Source: Planctomycetia bacterium
GTDB taxonomy: Bacteria; Planctomycetota; Phycisphaerae; UBA1845; UTPLA1
DNA length: 64,000 nucleotides
Reading direction: 5' to 3'
Assembly: GCA_015200345.1 (NCBI GenBank)
Contig: CP054187.1
Span: 1,038,470 to 1,102,469, forward strand
Shown: positions 18,924-27,329 of the stretch, piece after piece
Numbering within the stretch: position 1 is the stretch's first letter
Layout: each line of letters opens with the position of its first letter
Notes under the pieces: generated by a model
Database searches by the model: none
Seen by the model: the letters and a program-made list of their open reading frames with translations, nothing else
What the model was told of the DNA's origin: nothing
Translations under genes and position numbers: made by a program

Positions 18924-20720
18924 ATGACCTGTCCAGTATCCGACCAGCAATTGTTCAGTTGGATCGACCGCAACGCGGACGAGCTGGAAGCCCACCTCGC
19001 CACCTGCGACGAATGTCGCGCCAAATCGCAGAACATGCTCTCGCTGATCCGCGACGTCTCCCGCGCCCCGGCCGACGCGCCGGCTCACTGGCCCAGCCGA
19101 ATTCGCGACTACACCATCCATCGCATGATCGGCCGCGGCGGGCAGGGCTGGGTCTTTGAGGCCCAGCAGGAATCACCCCGCCGGCTCGTCGCACTCAAAA
19201 TCGTCCGCGGCGACGCCTTCCCCACCGAGGAGGACGGCCGCCGGCTGCACCGCGAGGCCCAGACGCTGGCGCGCCTGCGACATCCCGGCATCGCGGCGGT
19301 GTACGAGGCCGGCCGCACGGAGGATGGTCGACAATTCTTCGCGATGGAGCTGGTCCAGGGCGTCCCGCTCATCGACTATGCTCGAAACCACGATCTCTCG
19401 CTCGAGCGGCGGCTGGCGCTCTTCCAAAAAGTCTGCGAAGCGCTTGAGTATGCTCACCAGCGCGGCGTGATCCATCGCGACCTGAAACCGTCCAATATCC
19501 TTGTCGAAGAGGGCGACCAGCCCAAGCTTGTGGATTTCGGCCTGGCCCGCGCCGCGGCGACCGAGGCCGATCGCCACGTTGTCACCACGCTCATGGACGG
19601 CGGCGGCATCATGGGGACGTTGCCGTACATCAGCCCGGAACAGGCGCGGGGCGACGCCACGGATATCGACGCGCGGAGTGATCTGTATTCCCTCGGGGTC
19701 ATTCTCTACGAGTTGCTCACCGACAAACTCCCCTATTCCTTGAAGCTCGATTCGCCCCATGTCGCGATTCAAACAATCTGCGAGCAGACGCCGACGCGTC
19801 CCAGCCATCACAATCGCCGGCTTCCGCCCGAGTTGGACATCATCACGCTCAAAGCGCTGGAGAAAGAGCCGACCCAGCGCTACGACTCCGTCGCCGACCT
19901 CGCGCACGACATCGGCCTGTTTCTCGACGGCAAGCCGATCATGGCGCGCCGCCCCAGCCTGGCCTATCGCGCGCGAAAGCTCGTCGCACGCAACAAGCTC
20001 ACGACATTCCTGATCGCCACGATTCTGCTGCTCGCCGGCGGGTCGGCCGCATGGATTCGCGTACTGTACGAACGTGCCGCGGAGCAGACCCTATCCTTCG
20101 CGCAGCCGCTGACGGCCTGGGAAATTCAGGAACGCCGCCGGCAGCTCGAGCGCTCCGATCCGCAGGCCGCCATCAGCCGCATCAACGCGGCCGAACTGCT
20201 TCGAGGTCTCGGCGCGTTCGAAGAGGCCGAGTCGATCTGTCGCAAGGTGATTGACGCCCAGGGTGAGGCGGGCGCCGAATCGCGCGAAGCGCTCTACGCC
20301 AAAGTCATGCTCGGCCGCGTGCTCATGGATCGCGGCAGCCCCGGCGAGGCGCAGCCCATCCTGCGGGACGCGTTGCGCTTGCTGACAAAAAATCACAAGG
20401 ACCAGAAAAAAGAAATCGCCAGCGCCCGCGCAGCGCTGGGGCAATGCCTGTCGCGACTGGGCTTCTACCCCGAGGCCGCTGGATACCTCGAGATGGCTTA
20501 TCCCACCATCGTCGAGACGTTCGGCCCGCGCGACGCGCGGACACGAGAAGTGATTCAGGCGATGATCGATCTCTACGACGGTTGGGGGATGCCGGACAAA
20601 GCCGCCGAATACCGCCTGCTTCGTCAGCGGATCGCCGCCCCCGCGCCCGCTCCGGAGCAAGACACGACGGGGACGCCCTCCGCCCATCAGAACCGACTCC
20701 CCGCGGGCGCCCGGCCCTGA
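18924..20720 (+). CDS. Ser/Thr protein kinase with N-terminal zinc-finger (anti-sigma-like) motif
   Basis: A 598-residue bacterial Hanks-type kinase. Residues 1-40 carry a zf-HC2-like pattern (C near the N-terminus, then H-x3-C-x2-C as HLATCDECR), as in zinc anti-sigma factors. The kinase domain runs from about residue 62 (GRGGQGWVFEA, VALKIV, HRDLKPSN at 184-191, DFGLAR, SPEQARG) to about 330. One transmembrane helix follows (about 358-378), then helical TPR-like repeats. A GTG at 18900 is an alternative start. The gene for an ECF-type sigma factor follows 18 bases later. This kinase/sigma pairing is known in Planctomycetes, and the kinase may control the sigma factor. Confidence 0.9.
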   Translation: MTCPVSDQQLFSWIDRNADELEAHLATCDECRAKSQNMLSLIRDVSRAPADAPAHWPSRIRDYTIHRMIGRGGQGWVFEAQQESPRRLVALKIVRGDAFPTEEDGRRLHREAQTLARLRHPGIAAVYEAGRTEDGRQFFAMELVQGVPLIDYARNHDLSLERRLALFQKVCEALEYAHQRGVIHRDLKPSNILVEEGDQPKLVDFGLARAAATEADRHVVTTLMDGGGIMGTLPYISPEQARGDATDIDARSDLYSLGVILYELLTDKLPYSLKLDSPHVAIQTICEQTPTRPSHHNRRLPPELDIITLKALEKEPTQRYDSVADLAHDIGLFLDGKPIMARRPSLAYRARKLVARNKLTTFLIATILLLAGGSAAWIRVLYERAAEQTLSFAQPLTAWEIQERRRQLERSDPQAAISRINAAELLRGLGAFEEAESICRKVIDAQGEAGAESREALYAKVMLGRVLMDRGSPGEAQPILRDALRLLTKNHKDQKKEIASARAALGQCLSRLGFYPEAAGYLEMAYPTIVETFGPRDARTREVIQAMIDLYDGWGMPDKAAEYRLLRQRIAAPAPAPEQDTTGTPSAHQNRLPAGARP

Positions 20721-20738
20721 CCCCTCACGAGCAACCCG

Positions 20739-21353
20739 ATGAGTCAATCCACGCCGCCGCTGCCTGATGCGCCCACGCCAAATCGCGGCGCTTCCGCGTC
20801 AAACCCACCGGACATGTCGCACAGCGTTCTCACGCGATTGCGAAGCGGCGATCCCGACGCGGGTCGACTTCTCGATGAACTCTACCGTCCGGCGATGCTG
20901 CGTTTCTGCCTCGGCTACCTGCACGACCCGATGGAATCCGAGGATGCCGTGCAGGAAATCTTCTGGCGCGTGCTGCGGTCCGACGCCCTGCCCGACAACT
21001 TCCGCCCGTGGTTGTACAAGATTGCGCGCAATCACTGCGTCGCCGTGCTGCGCGAACGCAAACGCCACCACGCCGACCGCAACCCCCTGCCGACCGAATC
21101 CATCCCGCTCGATCAGAGCGGTTACCTGACGCGCCTGGTGCGCGCCGAAGCACAGCACCGCCTCGCCGCTTTGCTGGCACAACTCTCGCCCGAGGAAAAC
21201 GAACTGCTTCGCCTGCGCTACACCGAGGGCCTCTCACGCAAAGACGTCGCGGAGGTGATGGACGAGCCGGAAACGACCATCAAATCGCGACTGTTTGAGG
21301 CGATTGAGAAGCTCCGCAAACTTGCGGGGGCAAGTGAAACGTCAAGTCGTTGA
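20739..21353 (+). CDS. RNA polymerase sigma-70 family (ECF-like) sigma factor
   Basis: A 204-residue sigma factor with region 2 at about residues 38-108 (LYRPAMLRFCLGYL, ESEDAVQEIFWRVL, FRPWLYKIARN) and region 4 at about 140-195 (LSPEENELLRLRYTEGLSRKDVAEVMDEPETTIKSRLFEAIEKL). It lacks regions 1.1 and 3, as expected for an ECF factor. An N-terminal extension of about 30 residues is proline-rich. It sits directly downstream of the zinc-finger kinase. Target genes cannot be predicted from this window. Confidence 0.92.
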   Translation: MSQSTPPLPDAPTPNRGASASNPPDMSHSVLTRLRSGDPDAGRLLDELYRPAMLRFCLGYLHDPMESEDAVQEIFWRVLRSDALPDNFRPWLYKIARNHCVAVLRERKRHHADRNPLPTESIPLDQSGYLTRLVRAEAQHRLAALLAQLSPEENELLRLRYTEGLSRKDVAEVMDEPETTIKSRLFEAIEKLRKLAGASETSSR

Positions 21354-21507
21354 CCCGCCGACATCCCGTATCCTGATGGGCTCACCACACCGCGCCATCC
21401 GGAACGCGGAACTCGATTGAATGCAACGGCCCTCGCCTCATGCTGGGGTGCTGTCCACTCCCTCACGGTCGCGGAGCGGATCCTGCGTTATCCCTCAAGC
21501 CCGGGAC

Positions 21508-23127
21508 TTAGAACACCTGCCCCGTATCGAACCGCCCCAGCGACGCTTCGAGCGCCTGCATCATCTCTCCCACCGTCGCGTACGCCTTCGCTCCGGCGAT
21601 CAGCGATTCCATCACATTCACCCCCGCCCGCGCGTCGTCGGTGATGCGCTTCAACGCCGCCTTCACCATCGCGTCGTTGCGGCCGGCCTTCATCTTCTTC
21701 AAGTCGGCGATGACCTCGCGCTCCACCGCGTCGGGAATCTTCAGCATGTCGATCCGTGGGCCGTCGTCGTCGGTGTAGTCCGTCACGCCCACCAGCTTCT
21801 TGTCGCCGCGTTCAACCGCTGCGCTGTAGCGGTAGGCCGCGTCGGCGATTTCGCGCCGCACGTACCCGTTTTCAATCGCTGCGATCATGCCGCCCATCTC
21901 CTCGATGTGCTCGATGTACTCGCGGGCCTCGGCCTCCAACTGATTGGTCAGGGCCTCGACGAAGTAACTTCCACCCAGCGGATCGACCACGTTCGTCACG
22001 CCCGTCTCGCAGGCCAGCACCTGCTGCGTCCGAAGCGCCAGCGTCACGGCGTGCTCGGTCGGCAGACACACCGTCTCGTCCATGCTGTTCGTGTGCAGGC
22101 TCTGGCAGCCGCCCAGCACCGCCGCCATCGCCTGATACGCCACGCGCATCAGGTTCACGTGCGGCTGCTTGGAATACAGGCTGCATCCGGCCGTTTGTGC
22201 GTGGAAGCGCAGCCACATCGACCGCTCGTTCTTCGCGCCGAATCGCTCCTTCATGTACCACGCCCACAGCCGCCGGGCCGCGCGGAACTTGGCGATCTCC
22301 TCGAAAAAGTCATTGTGGCTGTTGAAGAAGAAACTCAACCGCGGCGCGAACGAATCTATATCCATGCCGCGATCGACGCACGCCTGCGCGTATGCCAAAC
22401 CATCGCCGAGGGTAAAAGCCAGTTCCTGTCCGGCTGTCGATCCGGCCTCGCGGATGTGATAGCCGCTGATGCTCACCGGGTTGTACTGCGGCAGTTCTTT
22501 CTGGCAGAACTCGATTGTGTCCACCACAAGCCGCACGCTCTCTGCCGGCGGGAAGACAAACTCATTCTGCGCGTGGAACTCCTTGAGAATATCGTTCTGG
22601 CAGGTGCCGCGCAAACTCTTGCGGGGCACGCCCTGCTTGTCGGCCGTGGCAACGTAGAAGGCGATGAGAATCGCGGCCGGGGCGTTGATGGTCATCGAGA
22701 CGCTGACGCCGCCCAGATCGATGCCGCCGAACAGCACTTCGTAATCGGCCAGCGAGGAGACGGCCACGCCGCATCGTCCGACCTCGCCGAGCGAAAGGGG
22801 ATCATCCGCGTCACGGCCCATGAGGGTTGGCAAATCGAACGCGGTCGAAAGACCCGTCTGGCCGCGCGAGAGGAGAAACTTGAACCGCTCGTTGGTCTGG
22901 CGCGCGCTGCCAAAACCGGCGAACTGCCGCATGGTCCACAGCTTGCCGCGGTACATGTCGGGGTGCACGCCGCGCGTGAAGGGATACTGCCCCGGATCGC
23001 CCAGGTGCGTTTCGTAATCCACTTCGGCGATGTCCTCCGGTCGATAGACCGTCTGCAAGCGTCTGCCCGACATGGTCGTGTGCGGGCCGATCTCACCGGG
23101 ATGGATATCAGTTTGTGATGGTCTCAT
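21508..23127 (-). CDS. Acyl-CoA mutase large subunit (methylmalonyl-CoA mutase family)
   Basis: A 539-residue TIM-barrel catalytic subunit of a B12-dependent acyl-CoA mutase, which rearranges acyl-CoA carbon skeletons such as methylmalonyl-CoA to succinyl-CoA. Visible landmarks include YPFTRGVHPDMYRGKLWTMR (about residues 50-69), STAFDLPTLMGRD, SISGYHIREAGST and NSMDETVCLPTEHAVTLALR. The C-terminal cobalamin-binding domain is absent, as in two-subunit mutases, and no small subunit gene lies in the window. The start at 23127 has GAGGAT upstream and a good promoter 26 bases further. The stop is TAA. Confidence 0.92.
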   Translation of the reverse strand: MRPSQTDIHPGEIGPHTTMSGRRLQTVYRPEDIAEVDYETHLGDPGQYPFTRGVHPDMYRGKLWTMRQFAGFGSARQTNERFKFLLSRGQTGLSTAFDLPTLMGRDADDPLSLGEVGRCGVAVSSLADYEVLFGGIDLGGVSVSMTINAPAAILIAFYVATADKQGVPRKSLRGTCQNDILKEFHAQNEFVFPPAESVRLVVDTIEFCQKELPQYNPVSISGYHIREAGSTAGQELAFTLGDGLAYAQACVDRGMDIDSFAPRLSFFFNSHNDFFEEIAKFRAARRLWAWYMKERFGAKNERSMWLRFHAQTAGCSLYSKQPHVNLMRVAYQAMAAVLGGCQSLHTNSMDETVCLPTEHAVTLALRTQQVLACETGVTNVVDPLGGSYFVEALTNQLEAEAREYIEHIEEMGGMIAAIENGYVRREIADAAYRYSAAVERGDKKLVGVTDYTDDDGPRIDMLKIPDAVEREVIADLKKMKAGRNDAMVKAALKRITDDARAGVNVMESLIAGAKAYATVGEMMQALEASLGRFDTGQVF

Positions 23128-23152
23128 CAAATGATCCTCAAGAAAGCAGAAC

Positions 23153-23181
23153 ATTGTAACGGCGTCTCGAATTGATGAAAA
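23153..23181 (-). promoter_or_regulatory. Promoter of the acyl-CoA mutase gene
   Basis: Read on the minus strand: TTTTCA, 17 bases, TACAAT, with a predicted start near 23146. This leaves a 19-base leader containing the ribosome binding site of the gene starting at 23127. Consensus matching only. Confidence 0.45.
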
Positions 23182-23511
23182 CAGGAGAGGCAATAGCGGC
23201 CCACCAAATCAGAAACGACATCCAGTGCTGATCCGTCGTATTCCGGCTGATCGTAATACGCCAGGCGTTCTTCCGCCCACAAACGGGACGATGACATTCA
23301 GCCTCGCGCGGAGAGACGGCTTGCCGAGTGGAACCCTTCGTGACAGGGCCCAACTTTCCCGCCCCGTCTCGCAAGGGGCGACGAAGCTCAAGAGAAATGA
23401 ATGAAGCCATGCTTGACGCCTAAAACACCCTGCCCCCCCCCCGGCTTATCGGGGCCGGTCACCCGGTGCCTGCCATCGGCATTGAGACCCGTGCGGTTCG
23501 GAAGTAACGCA
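23182..23511. other. Intergenic region without a gene
   Basis: This divergent gap between the mutase gene and smc has no convincing reading frame. The only unusual sequence is a run of ten C residues (23433-23442) followed by GGCTTATCGGGG. Small frames here lack ribosome binding sites and resemble no family. Confidence 0.5.
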
Positions 23512-23541
23512 TTGGCAACAGGTTCGGGCGTCTGGTAGAAT
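23512..23541 (+). promoter_or_regulatory. Promoter upstream of smc
   Basis: TTGGCA, 18 bases, TAGAAT: five of six matches to each sigma-70 hexamer, with acceptable spacing. It would give a leader of about 150 bases before smc. Evidence is consensus only. Confidence 0.5.
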
Positions 23542-23697
23542 GCTCGTTTCGCCCGGCGCCCATCGCAGCCGGGGATCAGACAATCAATCTGGGGCGGGTG
23601 GGCAGGAGGCCCGAAGGCGCGACGGCGAACGACTCGATCCGCCAGCGCGCCATGCAACACGAACCGGCCACGGCAGCAGGGAGGCTAGGCTTTATTC

Positions 23698-26600
23698 ATG
23701 ATTCTCAAGCGACTGACGGCGACGGGCTTCAAGAGCTTCGCGGATAAGACTGAATTCGATTTCGGCGGTGGCATCACCTGCATCGTCGGGCCGAACGGCT
23801 GCGGCAAGTCCAACGTCGTCGACGCCATCAAATGGGTGCTCGGCGAGCAATCCGCCAAGAGCCTGCGCGGCAAGCAGATGATGGATGTCATCTTCAACGG
23901 TTCGGGCACGCGCAAGAGCCTCGGCATGGCCCAGGTGGATCTCACGTTCGACAATTCCGACGGGCGCCTGCCGACGGATCAGACCGAGGTGACCGTCTCG
24001 CGCCGGCTTTATCGCAGTGGTGAGAGCGAGTACTTGTTGAACAAGCAGGTGTGCCGTCTGAAGGACATCCGCGAGTTGTTTCTTGATACGGGCATCGGCG
24101 TCGATGCGTACAGCGTGATCGAGCAGGGTCGCGTCGACGTGCTGCTTCAGGCGAATCCGACCGAGCGGCGGCTGATCTTCGAAGAGGCCGCGGGCATCAG
24201 CAAGTACAAGGTGCGCAAAAAGGAGGCGCAGCGCCGGCTCGAGCGCGTGAATCAGAACCTGCTCCGCGTGCAGGACATCGTCGAAGAAGTCGAAAAGCGT
24301 CTGCGAAGCGTGAAACTGGCCGCCGGCAAGGCCCGGAACTACCAGGCATACGTCCAGGAATTACGCGAACTTCGCAGCCGATACGCCCTGGCGGAGTATC
24401 ACCGCCTGCGCGAGGGGCGCGATACCGCGGAGCGAGAGTCGACCCAACTATCCGACCACGCGACCCGGTTGCGAACCGACCTGTCGAACAACGAAGCCCG
24501 CAGCAGCGAGGCCAACGTCAGCATCGTCGATCTCGAACGGGCCATTTCGCTCACCGAGAATCGCCTGCTGACGGCCACGTCGCAGATCACCGCGCAGGAG
24601 GAACGCATCGCGGCCGCCGAGCGCCGCATCGCCGATCAGAAGGAGCTTCTCGCGCGCTCCCAGGAGCGGCTGGGCGGTTTCGATGGACAAGTAACCTCGC
24701 TGGACAGCCGCCTCGCCGAGCAGGATGCGGTCATCCAGCGGATTGAGACGGAACTTGCGGCGGTCCACGAAGAACTCTCTCGCCTGGCCGATCAGGACCG
24801 CACCTGCGCTCACGAGACGAACGAAACGAGCACGCGGCTGGAGGACGAAAAGGCGGGCATCATCGACCTGCTGCGCCGCACCAGCCAGTTGCACAACGAG
24901 ATCCAGGGGCTGGATCTACAACACGAATCGCTCGCGCGACAGAAATCGCAACTCGACGAGCGCGATGCGGTTCTCGCGACCGAGCTGGCCGAGGCGATGG
25001 GTCGCCAGCAATCACACCGCGCGCGGCTCGGCGAGATCGATGCCCTGATCGCCGATCAAACGGCAAAACTGAACGAGACGAAAGAAAAGGCCGACGCCGC
25101 GGCCAGCCACCGCGTGCAACTGATCGACCAGCTCGCGGCAGCGAAGGAATACCGCAGCGGCCTGGAGAGCCGGCGGCAGTTACTGGCCGAGCAGGATCGC
25201 AAGCACGAGGGCTTGCTCGCCGGCGCGCGGGAGATCCTCGAACGGCGCGACGGCGATGAATCGGGTCGCACGTTCTGTTACGTGCGCGGCGCGGTCGGCG
25301 AGTTGTTCGAGGCCGACGTGGCCCACGCCGGACTGGTCGAAGCGGTTCTCGGCAATTACGAAAAGTATCTGGTTGTCACGCAGCGCGAATCACTGCTCGC
25401 CGACCGCGACACGCTCGCCGATCTGTCCGGTCCGGTGCGGGCCTTCTCGCTGGACTGTGTGCCGCCGCTGGTGAACGGACCGGACCTGTCGAGCCAGGAG
25501 GGCTTCGTCGCAAAATTGATCGACTGGGTTCGCTTCCCGGAAGACTGCGCCCAACTTGCGCGGTACCTGCTGGGCCGAACCTATGTCGTGGAAAGCATCG
25601 ACGTGGCCCGGCGGTTGGCGGCGATCGACCCGGTCGCAGCGCGATTCGTGACGGTCGAGGGCATCGTGTGGGAGCCGGATGGCCGCGTGGGAATCGGTCC
25701 GCTCGGCGTGGGGTCGGGCCTCATCAGCCGGCGCAGCGAATTGCGCGAGCTGGCCAAGGAACTGACGGGGGTCGAGGAGCGCATCGCATCACTTTCGGAG
25801 CAGCTCCGCACCAGCGAGAGCGAGGTCAGCCATCTCGAACAGGTGCAACAGAGCCTGCGTACGGCGATCTACGAGGCGAATACGCAACGCGTCGAATCCG
25901 CTGCGAATCTCGCGGCGGTGGATGAGACGGTACGGCAATTGTCGGACGAGCGGCCGCTGATCGCGCGCGAAGTGGCGGTGCTGGTCGATCAACTCGGCGA
26001 GATGCGGACCCGGCAGGAGGCCAGCCGCCAGTCGCTGACGCAGCTTGAAACCCGAAGCAGCGAAAGCGAGCGAATGGTCGAGCAATTGACCGCGGCGCTG
26101 GCCGAGTTGCAGGCGCGGCGGCAGCAGATCGGCGAAGCGATCACGGCGGCCAAGGTGCGCAGCGGCGAGTTGACGCAACAGCGCGCAGCGGCGAACGAAA
26201 GCGCTCGGGAGCTACAGGCGGCACGCGTGCAGTTGCTGACCGAGCGGGACCAGGCCGCGCGCGACGTCGTGGAGGCGCAGGAGCGCATCAAGCAATCGCA
26301 AGAGCAGATGGCCGCCGCGAAAGCGGCGCTTGACGAGCATCGCACGCAGCACGCGGCGCTTTCGCGCGAGGCGGCCGAGCTTCGCACGAATCGCGACGAT
26401 CTGCGCAGCGAGGTCGAGCAACTGGCCATCGACGCCCGACGGCTGCGGAGCGATCTGGAATCCGTGGAAGCCCAGTTGCATGAGAAGCAACTGAAACTCC
26501 AGGAGCTGCGTGTGCGACTGGAGGATCTCGTCGGCCGCATTCAGGAGGAATTGCACGTTGATCTGGAGGCGCAGTACGCCGGCTACACGCCCCAGGACGA

Positions 26601-27276
26601 CGAAGACTGGCCCGCGGTCGAAGCGAAAATCGAGGAGCTGCGGCAAAAGATCGAACGCCTCGGCAGCGTCAATCTCGACGCGATCGACGAACAGGGCCAG
26701 CTCGAGACGCGCCTGGAGTTCCTGACGGGCCAACTGACCGATCTGCGCACGAGCGAAAAGCAACTGCTGGAACTGATCGACCGGCTCAACGTCGAGTCGC
26801 AGCAGCGCTTCATCGACACGTTCAAGGGCGTGGCCGAGCATTTCTCCGCGCTCTTCAAGAAGCTCTTCGGCGGCGGCAGAGCCGAGTTGCTGCTCCTGGA
26901 CGAGGCCGACGTGCTGGAGTGCGGCATCGAAATCGTAGCCCGCCCGCCGGGCAAGGAGCCGCAGAGCATCAGCCTGCTCTCCGGCGGCGAGAAGACCATG
27001 ACCGCCATCGCCCTGCTGATGGCTGTGTTCCGCCATCGCCCGTCGCCGTTTGTGCTGCTTGACGAAGTCGACGCGGCCCTGGACGAGGCCAACAACGTGC
27101 GCTTCAACCACGTCGTGGAGGAGTTTTCGAAGCTCTCGCAGTTCATCGTCATCACGCACTCGAAGCGCACGATGAGCATCGCCGACACCATGTACGGCGT
27201 CACGATGCAGGAGGCGGGCGTCTCCAAGCGCGTGAGCGTCCGCTTCGACGACGAGCAGCAGAAAGCGTCGGCGTAA
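23698..27276 (+). CDS. smc: Chromosome segregation protein SMC
   Basis: A 1192-residue SMC ATPase that folds chromosomal DNA as the core of the condensin-like complex with ScpA and ScpB. The Walker A motif GPNGCGKS is at residues 31-38. Coiled coil (rich in Glu, Gln, Arg and Ala) follows to about 500, then the hinge (about 510-680), returning coiled coil to about 1030, and the C-terminal head with signature LSGGEK at about 1094 and Walker B FVLLDEVDAALDEAN at about 1118. Length is standard. The gene is on its own with a candidate promoter at 23512. scpA and scpB are not in the window. Confidence 0.97.
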   Translation: MILKRLTATGFKSFADKTEFDFGGGITCIVGPNGCGKSNVVDAIKWVLGEQSAKSLRGKQMMDVIFNGSGTRKSLGMAQVDLTFDNSDGRLPTDQTEVTVSRRLYRSGESEYLLNKQVCRLKDIRELFLDTGIGVDAYSVIEQGRVDVLLQANPTERRLIFEEAAGISKYKVRKKEAQRRLERVNQNLLRVQDIVEEVEKRLRSVKLAAGKARNYQAYVQELRELRSRYALAEYHRLREGRDTAERESTQLSDHATRLRTDLSNNEARSSEANVSIVDLERAISLTENRLLTATSQITAQEERIAAAERRIADQKELLARSQERLGGFDGQVTSLDSRLAEQDAVIQRIETELAAVHEELSRLADQDRTCAHETNETSTRLEDEKAGIIDLLRRTSQLHNEIQGLDLQHESLARQKSQLDERDAVLATELAEAMGRQQSHRARLGEIDALIADQTAKLNETKEKADAAASHRVQLIDQLAAAKEYRSGLESRRQLLAEQDRKHEGLLAGAREILERRDGDESGRTFCYVRGAVGELFEADVAHAGLVEAVLGNYEKYLVVTQRESLLADRDTLADLSGPVRAFSLDCVPPLVNGPDLSSQEGFVAKLIDWVRFPEDCAQLARYLLGRTYVVESIDVARRLAAIDPVAARFVTVEGIVWEPDGRVGIGPLGVGSGLISRRSELRELAKELTGVEERIASLSEQLRTSESEVSHLEQVQQSLRTAIYEANTQRVESAANLAAVDETVRQLSDERPLIAREVAVLVDQLGEMRTRQEASRQSLTQLETRSSESERMVEQLTAALAELQARRQQIGEAITAAKVRSGELTQQRAAANESARELQAARVQLLTERDQAARDVVEAQERIKQSQEQMAAAKAALDEHRTQHAALSREAAELRTNRDDLRSEVEQLAIDARRLRSDLESVEAQLHEKQLKLQELRVRLEDLVGRIQEELHVDLEAQYAGYTPQDDEDWPAVEAKIEELRQKIERLGSVNLDAIDEQGQLETRLEFLTGQLTDLRTSEKQLLELIDRLNVESQQRFIDTFKGVAEHFSALFKKLFGGGRAELLLLDEADVLECGIEIVARPPGKEPQSISLLSGGEKTMTAIALLMAVFRHRPSPFVLLDEVDAALDEANNVRFNHVVEEFSKLSQFIVITHSKRTMSIADTMYGVTMQEAGVSKRVSVRFDDEQQKASA

Positions 27277-27329
27277 TCTGCGCGATTCCTGGCAGCGCGT
27301 TTGGTCTATCATTGTGTATCATTGGCTTT

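Noticed and set aside
21421..23118. 565-codon plus-strand frame opposite the acyl-CoA mutase
   Set aside because: Antisense to a clearly recognised enzyme over its whole length. The composition is typical of a shadow frame.
23433..23442. Run of ten C residues as a phase-variable switch
   Set aside because: It lies in an intergenic region about 255 bases before smc and outside any promoter or start region that I could identify.
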